From Nocardiopsis coralli (GTDB lineage Bacteria > Actinomycetota > Actinomycetes > Streptosporangiales > Streptosporangiaceae), in NCBI RefSeq assembly GCF_014892575.1, contig NZ_JADBGI010000013.1, positions 120,462-184,461 on the forward strand: a DNA stretch of 64,000 nucleotides, in the 5' to 3' direction. The position numbers were made by a program, and so were the translations under genes. This document shows, piece after piece, positions 37,819 to 47,476 of the stretch (position 1 is the stretch's first letter; each line of letters starts with the position of its first letter). The notes under the pieces are model-generated. The model worked only from the letters and a program-made list of their open reading frames with translations. It did not search any database and had not been told where the DNA came from.

Positions 37819-38358
37819 TCATCCGGAACCGCGCGGGTCGTCGGCCTGCAGCACCGACTCCCACAGCGTGGTGAACCAGGGTTCGTCGGGTTCCTCGTCC
37901 TGCTCCGGGTCGGACTCGGCCTCGGGGCGGACCACGATGTAGGCGGTCTCGTCCGGGTACTGGTAGTGCAGCCGGGTGCGGGCCTCGCGTTCGACGTACT
38001 CGTCCTCGGAGAGCTCCTCGGCGCGCTGCTCCAGGTGCGCGACGTTGTCCTCCATGCGCTCGCGCTCCTCCTGGAGCTGGGCAACCTGCGCGCGCTGGGC
38101 CACGTACTCGCGCAGCGGATAGGCCAGGGTCAGCGCGATGACGCACACCACCAGGGCGAGGATGGCCGCCCGACTCGTGAGCATGGGCCGCACCCGCTGC
38201 CGGGTGCGGCCCGTGCTCCTGCTCGAGGGTCCCGTCTTGCTGCCCCGCGCCGGGCGTGCAGCGCCGCCCTTGGTGCCCGTCTTGCCCGACCTGACGGGTT
38301 CGGCGGACTTGGCGGTCTTCTTGCCCTTTGCTGGGGGCTGCTTGGATTCGCGGGACAC
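37819..38358 (-). CDS. ftsB: FtsB/DivIC-like septum formation protein
   Basis: A 179-aa bitopic division protein expected to join FtsQ and FtsL at the septum. A long basic Lys/Ser/Pro-rich cytoplasmic N terminus (about 60 residues) precedes a membrane helix (about residues 64-82, RAAILALVVCVIALTLAYPL). A coiled coil (about 85-115, QRAQVAQLQEERERMEDNVAHLEQRAEEL) follows, then the DivIC signature YVEREARTRLHYQYPDETAYIVV and an acidic tail. The GTG at 38358 lacks a Shine-Dalgarno, but a TAGTCT -10-like hexamer ends 6 nt upstream. The TAG of that hexamer is the eno stop codon. Confidence 0.88.
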   Translation of the reverse strand: MSRESKQPPAKGKKTAKSAEPVRSGKTGTKGGAARPARGSKTGPSSRSTGRTRQRVRPMLTSRAAILALVVCVIALTLAYPLREYVAQRAQVAQLQEERERMEDNVAHLEQRAEELSEDEYVEREARTRLHYQYPDETAYIVVRPEAESDPEQDEEPDEPWFTTLWESVLQADDPRGSG

Positions 38359-38367
38359 TGGGGCAGA

Positions 38368-39708
<1,341 letters not shown>

Positions 39709-39792
39709 CTAGCGAGGGTCGGCCGCGGGAGTCTCCCCAGGTTGCACTTGCCCAACACCAGATCGGGCGGTCGGAACGGGGTTCGGCCCTGA

Positions 39793-40347
39793 TCAGTCGG
39801 CGTGGCCGGGTGCGGTGCCGCAGCGCAACGCGGCCATGGCGATCTGGACGGCGCGGTCGCGGTGCTGGGCGGCCTCGTCGGCGGGGAGCATGACGGCGAT
39901 GTCCTGGATCCCGCCGAGGGCGATGACCGCGCCCATCCTGGCGGGGGTGCCCGGGTCCTCGCCGACCAGGAGCGCGTCGAGCCGGCGGCGCACGGACATC
40001 ACGCTCTCGACCAGGCCGGACTCCGAGAGCGCGGTGAGGTCGTTGAGCACGGCCAGCATGAGCCCCCTGTGGCGCACGCACAGGTCGAAGTACTCGCCAA
40101 GCAGCTGTTCGGCGCCGGCTCCCCCGGAGTGGCGTTCCAGGAGGTGTTCGGCCTCGGTCACCAGGGGTTCCACGAGGGCGGCGAGGAGGTCGCGTTTGGA
40201 GGGGTAGTGGTAGTACAGCGCGGCCTTGGTGATCCCGAGGCGTTCGGCTATCTCCCGCAGGCTGGTCCTCTCGTACCCCTGGCGGCCGAACAGTTCCACG
40301 GCCACGTCGCGGATCTCGGCCTTGGTGTCACTCTGCGCTCTGGGCAC
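39793..40347 (-). CDS. TetR-family repressor
   Basis: A 184-aa regulator with an N-terminal TetR helix-turn-helix (residues about 8-55, DTKAEIRDVAVELFGRQGYERTSLREIAERLGITKAALYYHYPSKRDL) and a helical ligand domain. It is divergent from the FAD monooxygenase. The 156-bp gap contains two near-identical operator-like repeats over the monooxygenase promoter, so it most likely represses that gene and responds to its substrate or product. The ATG begins MPRAQSDTK. Confidence 0.93.
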   Translation of the reverse strand: MPRAQSDTKAEIRDVAVELFGRQGYERTSLREIAERLGITKAALYYHYPSKRDLLAALVEPLVTEAEHLLERHSGGAGAEQLLGEYFDLCVRHRGLMLAVLNDLTALSESGLVESVMSVRRRLDALLVGEDPGTPARMGAVIALGGIQDIAVMLPADEAAQHRDRAVQIAMAALRCGTAPGHAD

Positions 40348-40408
40348 GCGCCGCTCTCTTCCTCGTTCCGGTTCCTCGGTGCGACGAGTCTAGCTGCGAC
40401 CGTCCGCA

Positions 40409-40441
40409 CGGTAAGTACCTTGTCGCTCGGTAAGTTACTTG
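40409..40441. promoter_or_regulatory. Tandem TetR operator candidates
   Basis: CGGTAAGTACCTTG (40409-40422) and CGGTAAGTTACTTG (40428-40441) differ at two positions, are spaced 19 bp and each holds an AAGT-N-ACTT-type dyad. The second overlaps a TTGACG -35 (40439-40444), followed 18 bp later by TACCGT (40463-40468) as -10 for the monooxygenase. Confidence 0.65.
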
Positions 40442-40503
40442 ACGCCCGGCAAGGCGGCTTCCTACCGTGGAGTCTCGGACGAACACGAAGGGGTTGAGCG
40501 GCC

Positions 40504-41718
40504 ATGACCGCCGTACGTACCGTCCTCGTCTCCGGCGCGAGCATCGCCGGACCGACCCTCGCCCACTGGCTGCACCGCCACGGCATCCGGGCCACCGTGG
40601 TCGAGAGGGCGCCCGGGCCCCGGCCCGGCGGATACGCCATCGACCTGCGCGGCAAGGCCCTCGACGTGGTCGAACGCATGGGCCACCTGACCGAGGTCCG
40701 CGACCACGTGACCGAGATGCGCAGCGGGACCATGGTGGACGGCCGGGGCCGGCGGCGCGCGGGCTTCGACACCGGCGTCCTCTCCGCCGAGGAGCGCTCG
40801 GTCGAGCTCCTGCGCGGCGACCTGGTGCGCATCCTGCACGGGCCCACCACCGAGTACACCGAGTACCTCTACGACGACTCCGTCACCGGCATCGAGCAGG
40901 ACTCCGACGGGGTGCACGTCACCTTCGAGAAGGCCGAACCGCGCACCTTCGACCTGGTGGTCGGCGCCGACGGCCTGCACTCGAACACCCGCGGGCTCGC
41001 CTTCGGGCCGGAGGAGCCCATGGCCCGCTTCCTCGGCGCCTACATCAGCATCTTCACCGTCCCCGACCACCTCGGGCTGGACCGCGAGGCACGGCTGTAC
41101 AACACCCCCGGCAAGCTGGTCGGGATGTACCGCACGCCCAGGGCCGAGGGGGCCAAGGCGATCTTCGTCCTGCAGACGGACGGCGGCTCGGGGGCCGAAC
41201 GCCGCTCCCCGGCGGAGCAGCAGCGCTACCTGCGGGAGGCCTTCACCGGCAACGGGTGGGAGAGCGACCGGCTCCTTCAGGCCATGGAGGACACCGAGGA
41301 CTTCTACTTCGACTCCATCACCCAGATCCGCACGGACCGGTGGTCGAACGGACGGGTCGCACTCCTGGGCGACGCCGGGTACTGCCCCTCCCCGCTGTCC
41401 GGGCAGGGCAGCAGCCTGGCGGTGGTCGGGGCCTACGTCCTGGCCGAGGAGCTGGCACGCCACACCGAGGTGGCCGGCGCCCTGGACTCCTACGAGACCC
41501 GGTTGCGTCCCTACGTGCTCGCCAACCAGGACATCGCCGGCAGCGGCATGGGTTTCCTGGCTCCGCGGACCCGGTTCGGCATCGCCGCCAGGGACCTGCT
41601 CGTTCGGCTCTCGCCGTTGATCCGGTCGCTGGGCACGTTCACCGGAAAGCTGGAAAGGGCCGCCGAGGCCGTCGACCTGGACACACCCGCCCCAGGGGCC
41701 CGGTCACGGCACGCCTGA
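40504..41718 (+). CDS. FAD-dependent aromatic monooxygenase (PHBH-like)
   Basis: A 404-aa group A flavoprotein monooxygenase. The N-terminal FAD motif is VLVSGASIAGPTLAHWL, the DG motif is LVVGADGLHSNTR near residue 160, and the ribityl-binding GD motif is GRVALLGDAGYCPSPLSGQGSS near 285. Such enzymes hydroxylate aromatic or polyketide substrates using NAD(P)H and oxygen, and some inactivate tetracyclines or rifamycins. The substrate is unknown. Divergent TetR control suggests induction by a xenobiotic or antibiotic. GGGGTTGAG stands before the ATG at 40504. Confidence 0.92.
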   Translation: MTAVRTVLVSGASIAGPTLAHWLHRHGIRATVVERAPGPRPGGYAIDLRGKALDVVERMGHLTEVRDHVTEMRSGTMVDGRGRRRAGFDTGVLSAEERSVELLRGDLVRILHGPTTEYTEYLYDDSVTGIEQDSDGVHVTFEKAEPRTFDLVVGADGLHSNTRGLAFGPEEPMARFLGAYISIFTVPDHLGLDREARLYNTPGKLVGMYRTPRAEGAKAIFVLQTDGGSGAERRSPAEQQRYLREAFTGNGWESDRLLQAMEDTEDFYFDSITQIRTDRWSNGRVALLGDAGYCPSPLSGQGSSLAVVGAYVLAEELARHTEVAGALDSYETRLRPYVLANQDIAGSGMGFLAPRTRFGIAARDLLVRLSPLIRSLGTFTGKLERAAEAVDLDTPAPGARSRHA

Positions 41719-41830
41719 ACGACGCCCCGATCCGGGGCCGCCTATAGTCCCGTGGGAGGACCTTCCCCCCGACGGACCCGGCCGCGACCGCCACCGAGAA
41801 CGGACGCGGCCCCACAGGCGGATGGTGGAG

Positions 41831-43276
41831 ATGGCTGAGCCTCGGACCGAACCGACCACCGCCGCCGTCGACGGGGCCCTGCCCGCGGTGACCAAGCGGG
41901 GCCCGGAGCTGCGCCTGCTCGTGGCCGCGGCGGCCTTCGTCCTCCTCACCCTGGGCACCGCCTCGATCACCGTCACCGGCGGGATCGAACCCTCGCTCCT
42001 GGTGCCCGCCTTCGTGCTCGTCGGCGCCGCGGTCGCCCTGCACGTGCTGCTGCGGTTCGTCGCTCCCTACGCCGACCCGGTCGTCATGCCCGTGGCCCTG
42101 GCGCTGACCGGGCTGGGCCTGACCATGATCTGGGCCCTGGAGATGACCGGCCCGGGCGAGGCCGACGGCACCGAGGCGCAGCGGCAGATGCTGTGGGCGG
42201 TGGCCGGGATGGCGCTGTGCGGGGCCACGGTCGCGTTCGTGCGCGAACCCCGGCGGCTGAGCCTGTACACCTACCTCCTCGCCGTGGCCGCGCTCTTCCT
42301 GTTGCTGCTGCCGCTGTCGCCGGTGGGCCACGAGGTGCTGGGCGCGCGGCGGTGGATCCAGGTCGGCGGGTTCACGATGCAGCCCTCGGAGTTCGCCAAG
42401 GTCCTGCTGGTGGTCTTCCTCGCCTCCTACCTGGGACGGCAGCGCCAAGTACTGGCGACCGTCTCGCGCACGGTGCGGGTGGGGCGGTTCAAGATCTTCA
42501 GCGTGCCGCGCGCCCGCGACCTGGCGCCCATGGCGGTGGGCTGGGGCATGGCGATCCTGCTGCTGGTGGGCACCCGGGACCTGGGCACGTCGCTGCTGCT
42601 GTTCGGCACGTTCCTGGCGGTGCTCTACGCGGCGACCGCCCGCAAGTCGTGGGTGCTCATCGGGCTCGTCGCCTTCGCCGCCGGCGCCTACGTCGCCTAC
42701 CTGCTCTTCGGGCACGTGCAGAACCGGGTGGAGATCTGGCTGGACGCCTTCGACCCGGAGATCTACAACCGGCCCGGCGGCAGTTTCCAGGTCGTGGAGG
42801 GCATGTTCGCGCTGGCCGAGGGCGGCATCTTCGGGACCGGGTTCCACGACGGGTTCTCGCAGGAGATCTTCGCCGCCGACAGCGACCTGATCCTGGTCTC
42901 CATCGGGGAGAAGCTCGGGCTGACCGGGCTGATCGCGGTGCTGGCGCTGCTGTTCCTGCTCGCCCAGCGGGGGTTCCGCATCGCCCTGGGCGCCAAGGAC
43001 ACCTTCCTCAAGCTCACGGCGTTCGGGTACGCGTTCCTGACCGCCTTCGACGTGTTCATCGTGCTCGGCGGCGCCACCCTCATCATCCCGCTGACCGGTA
43101 TGACCACACCGTTCCTGTCGGCGGGCGGCTCGGCGCTGATGGCCAACTGGGTCATCATCGGCCTGTGGCTGACCATCAGCGAGAGCGCCCGCCGCCCCCA
43201 GCAGTCCTTCACGGTGGGCACCGCGCCCGGCGACCCCGCCACCGAGGTCATCGACGTGCGCGGCCGTACCGGCTGA
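41831..43276 (+). CDS. SEDS family peptidoglycan polymerase (FtsW/RodA/SpoVE)
   Basis: A 481-aa polytopic membrane protein with about 12 hydrophobic segments. SEDS proteins polymerise glycan strands from lipid II together with a class B PBP. Landmarks include RRWIQVGGFTMQPSEFAKVLLVVFLA, the extracytoplasmic loop before GGSFQVVEGMFALAEGGIFGTG, and TGMTTPFLSAGGSALMANW near the C terminus, typical of the group. The larger N-terminal extension is of the actinobacterial RodA/FtsW-like type. AGGCGG lies 9 nt before the ATG at 41831; a start at 41822 is possible. Unlike the usual layout, no PBP, FHA or PP2C gene adjoins it. Confidence 0.93.
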   Translation: MAEPRTEPTTAAVDGALPAVTKRGPELRLLVAAAAFVLLTLGTASITVTGGIEPSLLVPAFVLVGAAVALHVLLRFVAPYADPVVMPVALALTGLGLTMIWALEMTGPGEADGTEAQRQMLWAVAGMALCGATVAFVREPRRLSLYTYLLAVAALFLLLLPLSPVGHEVLGARRWIQVGGFTMQPSEFAKVLLVVFLASYLGRQRQVLATVSRTVRVGRFKIFSVPRARDLAPMAVGWGMAILLLVGTRDLGTSLLLFGTFLAVLYAATARKSWVLIGLVAFAAGAYVAYLLFGHVQNRVEIWLDAFDPEIYNRPGGSFQVVEGMFALAEGGIFGTGFHDGFSQEIFAADSDLILVSIGEKLGLTGLIAVLALLFLLAQRGFRIALGAKDTFLKLTAFGYAFLTAFDVFIVLGGATLIIPLTGMTTPFLSAGGSALMANWVIIGLWLTISESARRPQQSFTVGTAPGDPATEVIDVRGRTG

Positions 43277-43302
43277 GGGCGGCCGGGGAGACCCCGGCTC
43301 AG
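43273..43302. terminator. Compact terminator between convergent genes
   Basis: GCCGGGG-AGA-CCCCGGC with an outer CTGAG/CTCAG pair covers the stop codons of the SEDS gene (ends 43276) and the transporter (ends 43299). Confidence 0.7.
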
Positions 43303-44663
43303 GCCAGGAACGTGATGCTCAGCGACGCCACGAGGATCCCGAACAGCATCACCACCGCCGAGTACCCCAGGACCTGACCCGCGCGCAGCTTGGTCAGGGC
43401 CAGCAGCGGCAGCGCCCAGAACGGCTGGATGCCGTTGGTGAGTTGGTCGCCCATGCCCACCGCCATCACGCCCACGCCCGGGTCGATGCCCAGGGACTCG
43501 GTCGCGCCGATGACCACAGGCCCCTGCACGGCCCACTGCCCGCCGCCGGAGGGCACCGCGAGGTTGACCAGGCACGCGCTGATCAGCGCCCAGAACGGGT
43601 AACTGGCCGGCGAGGAGACGTCGATGAACCACTGGGTGATGACCTCCAGCAGCCCCGAGCTGTCCATGATCCCCATGATCCCGGCGTAGAAGGGGAACTG
43701 GACGATGACGGCCGAGGCGTTCTTGGCGCCCTCCGCCGCTGCGGCCGAGTACTGGGCGAGGGAGCCGTGCAGGGCCAGGCCGGCGATGAGGAAGGTGAAG
43801 TTGAGCAGGTTGATGTCCATGCCCACGATCCCGTCGACGATCAGCGCCGGAACCAGGTGGACCAGCCCGAGCGCGACCACCGCGTAGACCAGCACACGGC
43901 TGTGCATGAGGCGCTGGGCCGGGGAGAGCGCGCGCAGTTGGGTGCGGGTGGGCCGGCCCGACCCGCCCCCGCTGATCCCCGGACCTTCTTCGCTTTCGCC
44001 GGTGCCGCCGATCTCCTCGCTGTCCTCCCCCTTGGGGTGCATGCTCATGAGCAGCAGCGGCGCACCGATGAGCATCGCCACGAGGAAGACCAGGTTGAAG
44101 GGTTGCAGGACGGTCTCGCTGAGGGGGATCAGCCCGATCTCGTCCTCGAGGAAGTGCCCGGGGGTGTTGACCAGCAGCGGCGCCGAACCGGAGAGCCCGC
44201 TGTGCCAGACCATGAGGCCGGTGTAACCGCCCGCCGCCAGCAGCGGGAAGTGCACCTTGATCCCGCGTTCCCTGCAGGACCGGGCGACCTCCACCGCCAG
44301 GAGCGCGCCGGCGATGAGCCCCAGTCCCCAGTGCACGATGCCCAGCAGGGCCGCGCCCAGGGCGGTCACCGCGACCGCCGACAGCGGACCGCGGGCCAGG
44401 CCGGCCACGGCCACGATGGCGCGCCGCGCGGGCGGGGACGAGGCCAGTGCGTAACCCGTGACCAGCACGAGCGTCATCTGCATGCCGAACTCGAGCAGGC
44501 CCCAGAACCCGCCGTACCAGTCACCGACCAGTTCGACCGGTGTCCGGTCGGTCAGGAACAGGGCCATCCCGACCACGAGACCGGTCAGGACGATCGCGAA
44601 GACGAAGGCGTCCGGCACCCACCGGGTGCTGAACGCCGCCAGGGCATTACCGAAACGACGCAT
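43299..44663 (-). CDS. Short-chain fatty acid transporter (AtoE family)
   Basis: A 454-aa integral membrane protein with about 12 helices that matches the AtoE/TIGR00366 family of short-chain fatty-acid (acetoacetate/butyrate-type) transporters. Landmarks: STRWVPDAFVFAIVLTGLV near the start, GLMVWHSGLSGSAPLLVNTPGH, QFPFYAGIMGIM and NLAVPSGGGQWAVQGPVV. A polar, Gly/Ser-rich cytoplasmic loop of about 45 residues lies in the middle. GGGAG 4 nt before the ATG at 44663 fixes the start better than the ATG at 44681. No ato enzymes are adjacent. Confidence 0.9.
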   Translation of the reverse strand: MRRFGNALAAFSTRWVPDAFVFAIVLTGLVVGMALFLTDRTPVELVGDWYGGFWGLLEFGMQMTLVLVTGYALASSPPARRAIVAVAGLARGPLSAVAVTALGAALLGIVHWGLGLIAGALLAVEVARSCRERGIKVHFPLLAAGGYTGLMVWHSGLSGSAPLLVNTPGHFLEDEIGLIPLSETVLQPFNLVFLVAMLIGAPLLLMSMHPKGEDSEEIGGTGESEEGPGISGGGSGRPTRTQLRALSPAQRLMHSRVLVYAVVALGLVHLVPALIVDGIVGMDINLLNFTFLIAGLALHGSLAQYSAAAAEGAKNASAVIVQFPFYAGIMGIMDSSGLLEVITQWFIDVSSPASYPFWALISACLVNLAVPSGGGQWAVQGPVVIGATESLGIDPGVGVMAVGMGDQLTNGIQPFWALPLLALTKLRAGQVLGYSAVVMLFGILVASLSITFLA

Positions 44664-44805
44664 GGTGCTCCCACTGTCCATGGGTCCACCGCCACCCGGC
44701 AGGGACGGTCGCGCCGGAGCGGGGAACCCGGCCAACGGAAGCACTGTGTGGCGCGCGCCACACTCGAGTCAAGGGAGGCTGCAGGGACGTGAGGGGTTCT
44801 TGAGG

Positions 44806-45543
44806 TTACTGGCCGGTCAGCGCCCAGTAGGAGCGCCACTGCTCCTCGCTCAGCTCACGCGGCTCGTGGCCGTCGGCGCGCGCCGCGGCCTCGCTCTCCC
44901 GCACCCGCGCGTCGAACCGGCGGGCGGCCGACCTCAGGTCCGCCTCGGCCTCGCGGCCCGCCGCCCGCTCGTCGGCGACCGCGGCGAACAGGCCCCCGCC
45001 CGCGTCACCGTCGTCGCCCACCAGGTCGGCCGGTACCCCGTTGCGCACCGCACGGCGCTGGATCTCGTCGGCGAGGAGAACCGCGGGCTGGGCGAACGGC
45101 ACACCGTCCAGGACGGAGGTCGGCGCTCCCCCGTTCGCCTCGGCCTTGGCCGCGCGCTCGGCCGCCTTGATGGTCTCCCAGTTGGCCTTGACCGCGTCCG
45201 GGTCGGAGGCGTCGACGTCGCCGAACACGTGCGGGTGGCGGCGGGTCATCTTGTCGACGATCGCGTCGGCCACGTCGTCCACGGTGAAGCGGCCCGGGTC
45301 GCCCTCGGGCCGCTCGGCCGCCACCGCGGAGTGGAAGACCACCTGGAGCAGCACGTCGCCGAGCTCCTCGGAGAGGGTCGCGTAGTCGCCCTCCTCGATG
45401 GTCTCCAGGGTCTCGTAGGCCTCCTGCACCAGGTACTTGGCCAGGGACTCGTGGGTCTGCTCGCGGTCCCAGGGGCACTCGCGGCGCAGGGTGTCCATGA
45501 CCTCGACCAGGCGCAGCACCCGGTGTCCGGGGCGCTCGTCCAT
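44806..45543 (-). CDS. mazG: MazG nucleoside triphosphate pyrophosphohydrolase
   Basis: A 245-aa house-cleaning enzyme that hydrolyses (d)NTPs to monophosphates and PPi. The MazG domain (about residues 8-115) has LRRECPWDREQTHESLAKYLVQEAYE and the metal-binding EELGDVLLQVVFH helix. The usual second MazG half is reduced to TRRHPHVFGDV plus a helical, Ala/Arg-rich C terminus, as in other actinobacteria. AAGGA is 7 nt before the ATG at 45543. It follows the APS kinase-like gene with a 62-bp gap on the same strand. Confidence 0.92.
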   Translation of the reverse strand: MDERPGHRVLRLVEVMDTLRRECPWDREQTHESLAKYLVQEAYETLETIEEGDYATLSEELGDVLLQVVFHSAVAAERPEGDPGRFTVDDVADAIVDKMTRRHPHVFGDVDASDPDAVKANWETIKAAERAAKAEANGGAPTSVLDGVPFAQPAVLLADEIQRRAVRNGVPADLVGDDGDAGGGLFAAVADERAAGREAEADLRSAARRFDARVRESEAAARADGHEPRELSEEQWRSYWALTGQ

Positions 45544-45605
45544 GGCGGTGTCCTTCCTCGTGTCGTGCCGGGCCTGCTGCGCGCCGCTGCCGGCCTGCGT
45601 CCTGC

Positions 45606-47126
45606 TCACTGCGGCAGCCACCCGCCCTCGCGCAGGGACGCCAGGACCTCGGCCACGGACTCGGCGGGGTCGGTGCCGGTGGTGTCGACGACCAGGGCGG
45701 GGTCCGACGGTTCCTCGTAGGGGTCGGAGATGCCGGTGAACTCGGGGATCTCGCCCGCGCGCGCCTTGGCGTACAGGCCCTTGCGGTCGCGCTCCTCGCA
45801 CACCTCCAGCGGGGTGGCCACGTGCACCAGGAAGAAGTCGCCGAACTCCTCGACCATCGCCTGCACCTCGCGGCGGCCCGCCTCGTAGGGCGCGATGGGC
45901 GCGCACACCGCCACCCCGCCGTGCCGGGTGATCTCCGAGGCCACGTAACCGATGCGGCGGATGTTGAGCTCGCGGTCCTCGCGGGAGAACGTCAGCCCCT
46001 TCGACAACAGGCGCCGCACCACGTCGCCGTCGAGCAGGGTCACGGTGCGGCCCGAACGCCGGATCCCGTCACAGACCCCGCGCGCGATCGTGGACTTGCC
46101 CGACCCGGACAGCCCCGACAGCAGCACCGTCAGGCCCCGGCGCGTGCGGGCCGGGCGCAGGCGGGCCATCTCGGCCGCCACCCGCGCGGGGGTGAACCAG
46201 GCAGGGAGCTCGCGCCCGTGGGCCAGTTCGGCCTCGACCTCGTCGTCGGTGAGTTCGTCGCGCCCCGTGGCCTCGGGCACCTTCTCGGCCGGGGACCACA
46301 GCTGGCTGTCCTCGTCGAAGCGCCAGGGCCCGGGGTCGACGTACTCGGCGCCTCCCTCGGCCGCCTCGGGGGCGGGGCCGCCCTCGACCATCACGTGCGT
46401 GGCCCCGTACGCGGCGGACACGTGCGCGGCCAGACCGACCTGGCGCGGGGTCCAACGGCCGCCGAAACCGGCGCCGGAACGGCCGCGCGGCAGGGTCAGG
46501 GCCACGAAGGTCGTGCGGGCCGGCAGTAGGGGTTCGGCGGCCAGCACGGCGCCCGCCGTGTCCCCGTCCACCAGCCCGGTGTCGACCAGGACCAGCACCT
46601 CGGCGCGGCCCAGTTCCTCGGCGCACTCGCGGATCTGGTGCAGCGCCCGGTGGTGCAGCGGGCGGTCGGTCACCACCGCGAGCAGGGGGCGGTCGGCGAA
46701 GGGCCCGGCCTCGTGCTGTCCACGCACCTCGGCGGGGGTCAGGCGCAGCTCGCGCAGCACCCCGTACATGGGCGGGCGCACGAGCCCGACCTCGCCGGCC
46801 GCGTGCAGCGCTCCGGAACCGCCGCGCCAGAACTCGGAGACGCGCAGCTCGGCCAGGGGCGCGCCCTCGGGGTCGGTCAGGAGCACACGGTCGGAGCCGG
46901 CCAGGGACTCGGGGACCTCCAGGGTGACCGGAACCGGCCACTCGCGCCCGTCGGGCAGGCGGCCCTCCCGCTCCACCGACGCGGCCTCGTCCCCGGTCAT
47001 GAACCCGGAGAGCGGACACGCACCGCTCAGGACGAGTTCCAGGTGCGCGAGGGCCTCCGGACCGGGGGCCAGGCTGGGAACGTCGGTCCCACCCGTGTCC
47101 TCGGGCGACCTGTCCTCTCTCACCAC
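45606..47126 (-). CDS. cysC: APS kinase fused to a degenerate ATP-sulfurylase-like domain
   Basis: A 506-aa fusion. The C-terminal third (about residues 330-505) is an adenylylsulfate kinase that phosphorylates APS to PAPS: Walker A LSGLSGSGKST, LLDGDVVR, LTFSREDRELNIRRIG and APYEAGR. The N-terminal part has an ATP-sulfurylase/PUA-like layout (HLELVLSGACPLSGFM). However, the catalytic HxxH-bearing segment reads VTDRPLHHRALHQ in place of the usual Q-x-RNP-x-H-x-AHE, and the VGRDHAG motif is MVEGGPA. It may therefore not make APS itself. GGAGAGG lies 6 nt before the GTG at 47126. mazG is downstream. Confidence 0.85.
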   Translation of the reverse strand: MVREDRSPEDTGGTDVPSLAPGPEALAHLELVLSGACPLSGFMTGDEAASVEREGRLPDGREWPVPVTLEVPESLAGSDRVLLTDPEGAPLAELRVSEFWRGGSGALHAAGEVGLVRPPMYGVLRELRLTPAEVRGQHEAGPFADRPLLAVVTDRPLHHRALHQIRECAEELGRAEVLVLVDTGLVDGDTAGAVLAAEPLLPARTTFVALTLPRGRSGAGFGGRWTPRQVGLAAHVSAAYGATHVMVEGGPAPEAAEGGAEYVDPGPWRFDEDSQLWSPAEKVPEATGRDELTDDEVEAELAHGRELPAWFTPARVAAEMARLRPARTRRGLTVLLSGLSGSGKSTIARGVCDGIRRSGRTVTLLDGDVVRRLLSKGLTFSREDRELNIRRIGYVASEITRHGGVAVCAPIAPYEAGRREVQAMVEEFGDFFLVHVATPLEVCEERDRKGLYAKARAGEIPEFTGISDPYEEPSDPALVVDTTGTDPAESVAEVLASLREGGWLPQ

Positions 47127-47476
47127 GTGTGTCCTCTCCAACCGGCTCGACGTGAACGGCCCCAAGCGTATGACGCCGCCCCGCGGCCGGACCCCCTGCA
47201 TCGCCCGGAGCGGAATACCCGCAGCTCACCGGCGGTTCTGTCCAGAGTGGGACCACGGGCCGCGCCCGGGCCCCCGCCGGGACCGCCGACGCACGCCGCC
47301 GACCGCTTCCGGACCGCTCCGCCGCCTCTGTCCACAGGGCCGCCGCGCCGGAGAGCCGATCCGGATAAGCTGGAAGGAGCCGGGCGGCCTCCACGCACAT
47401 CTCTCGCAGCCGTCTCGTTCCTCGGGCCGCGTTCATCCACCGCCCGACAGCCGGACCACTCCCACTTTCTGGTGCT
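47127..47476. other. 350-bp divergent intergenic region
   Basis: This gap separates the APS kinase fusion (minus) from mfd (plus). Plus-strand frames here are Arg/Pro-rich and unconvincing. A TAAGCT hexamer with downstream GGAAGGAGCC (about 47366-47382) may be part of the mfd promoter, leaving a leader of roughly 95-105 nt. Confidence 0.4.
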
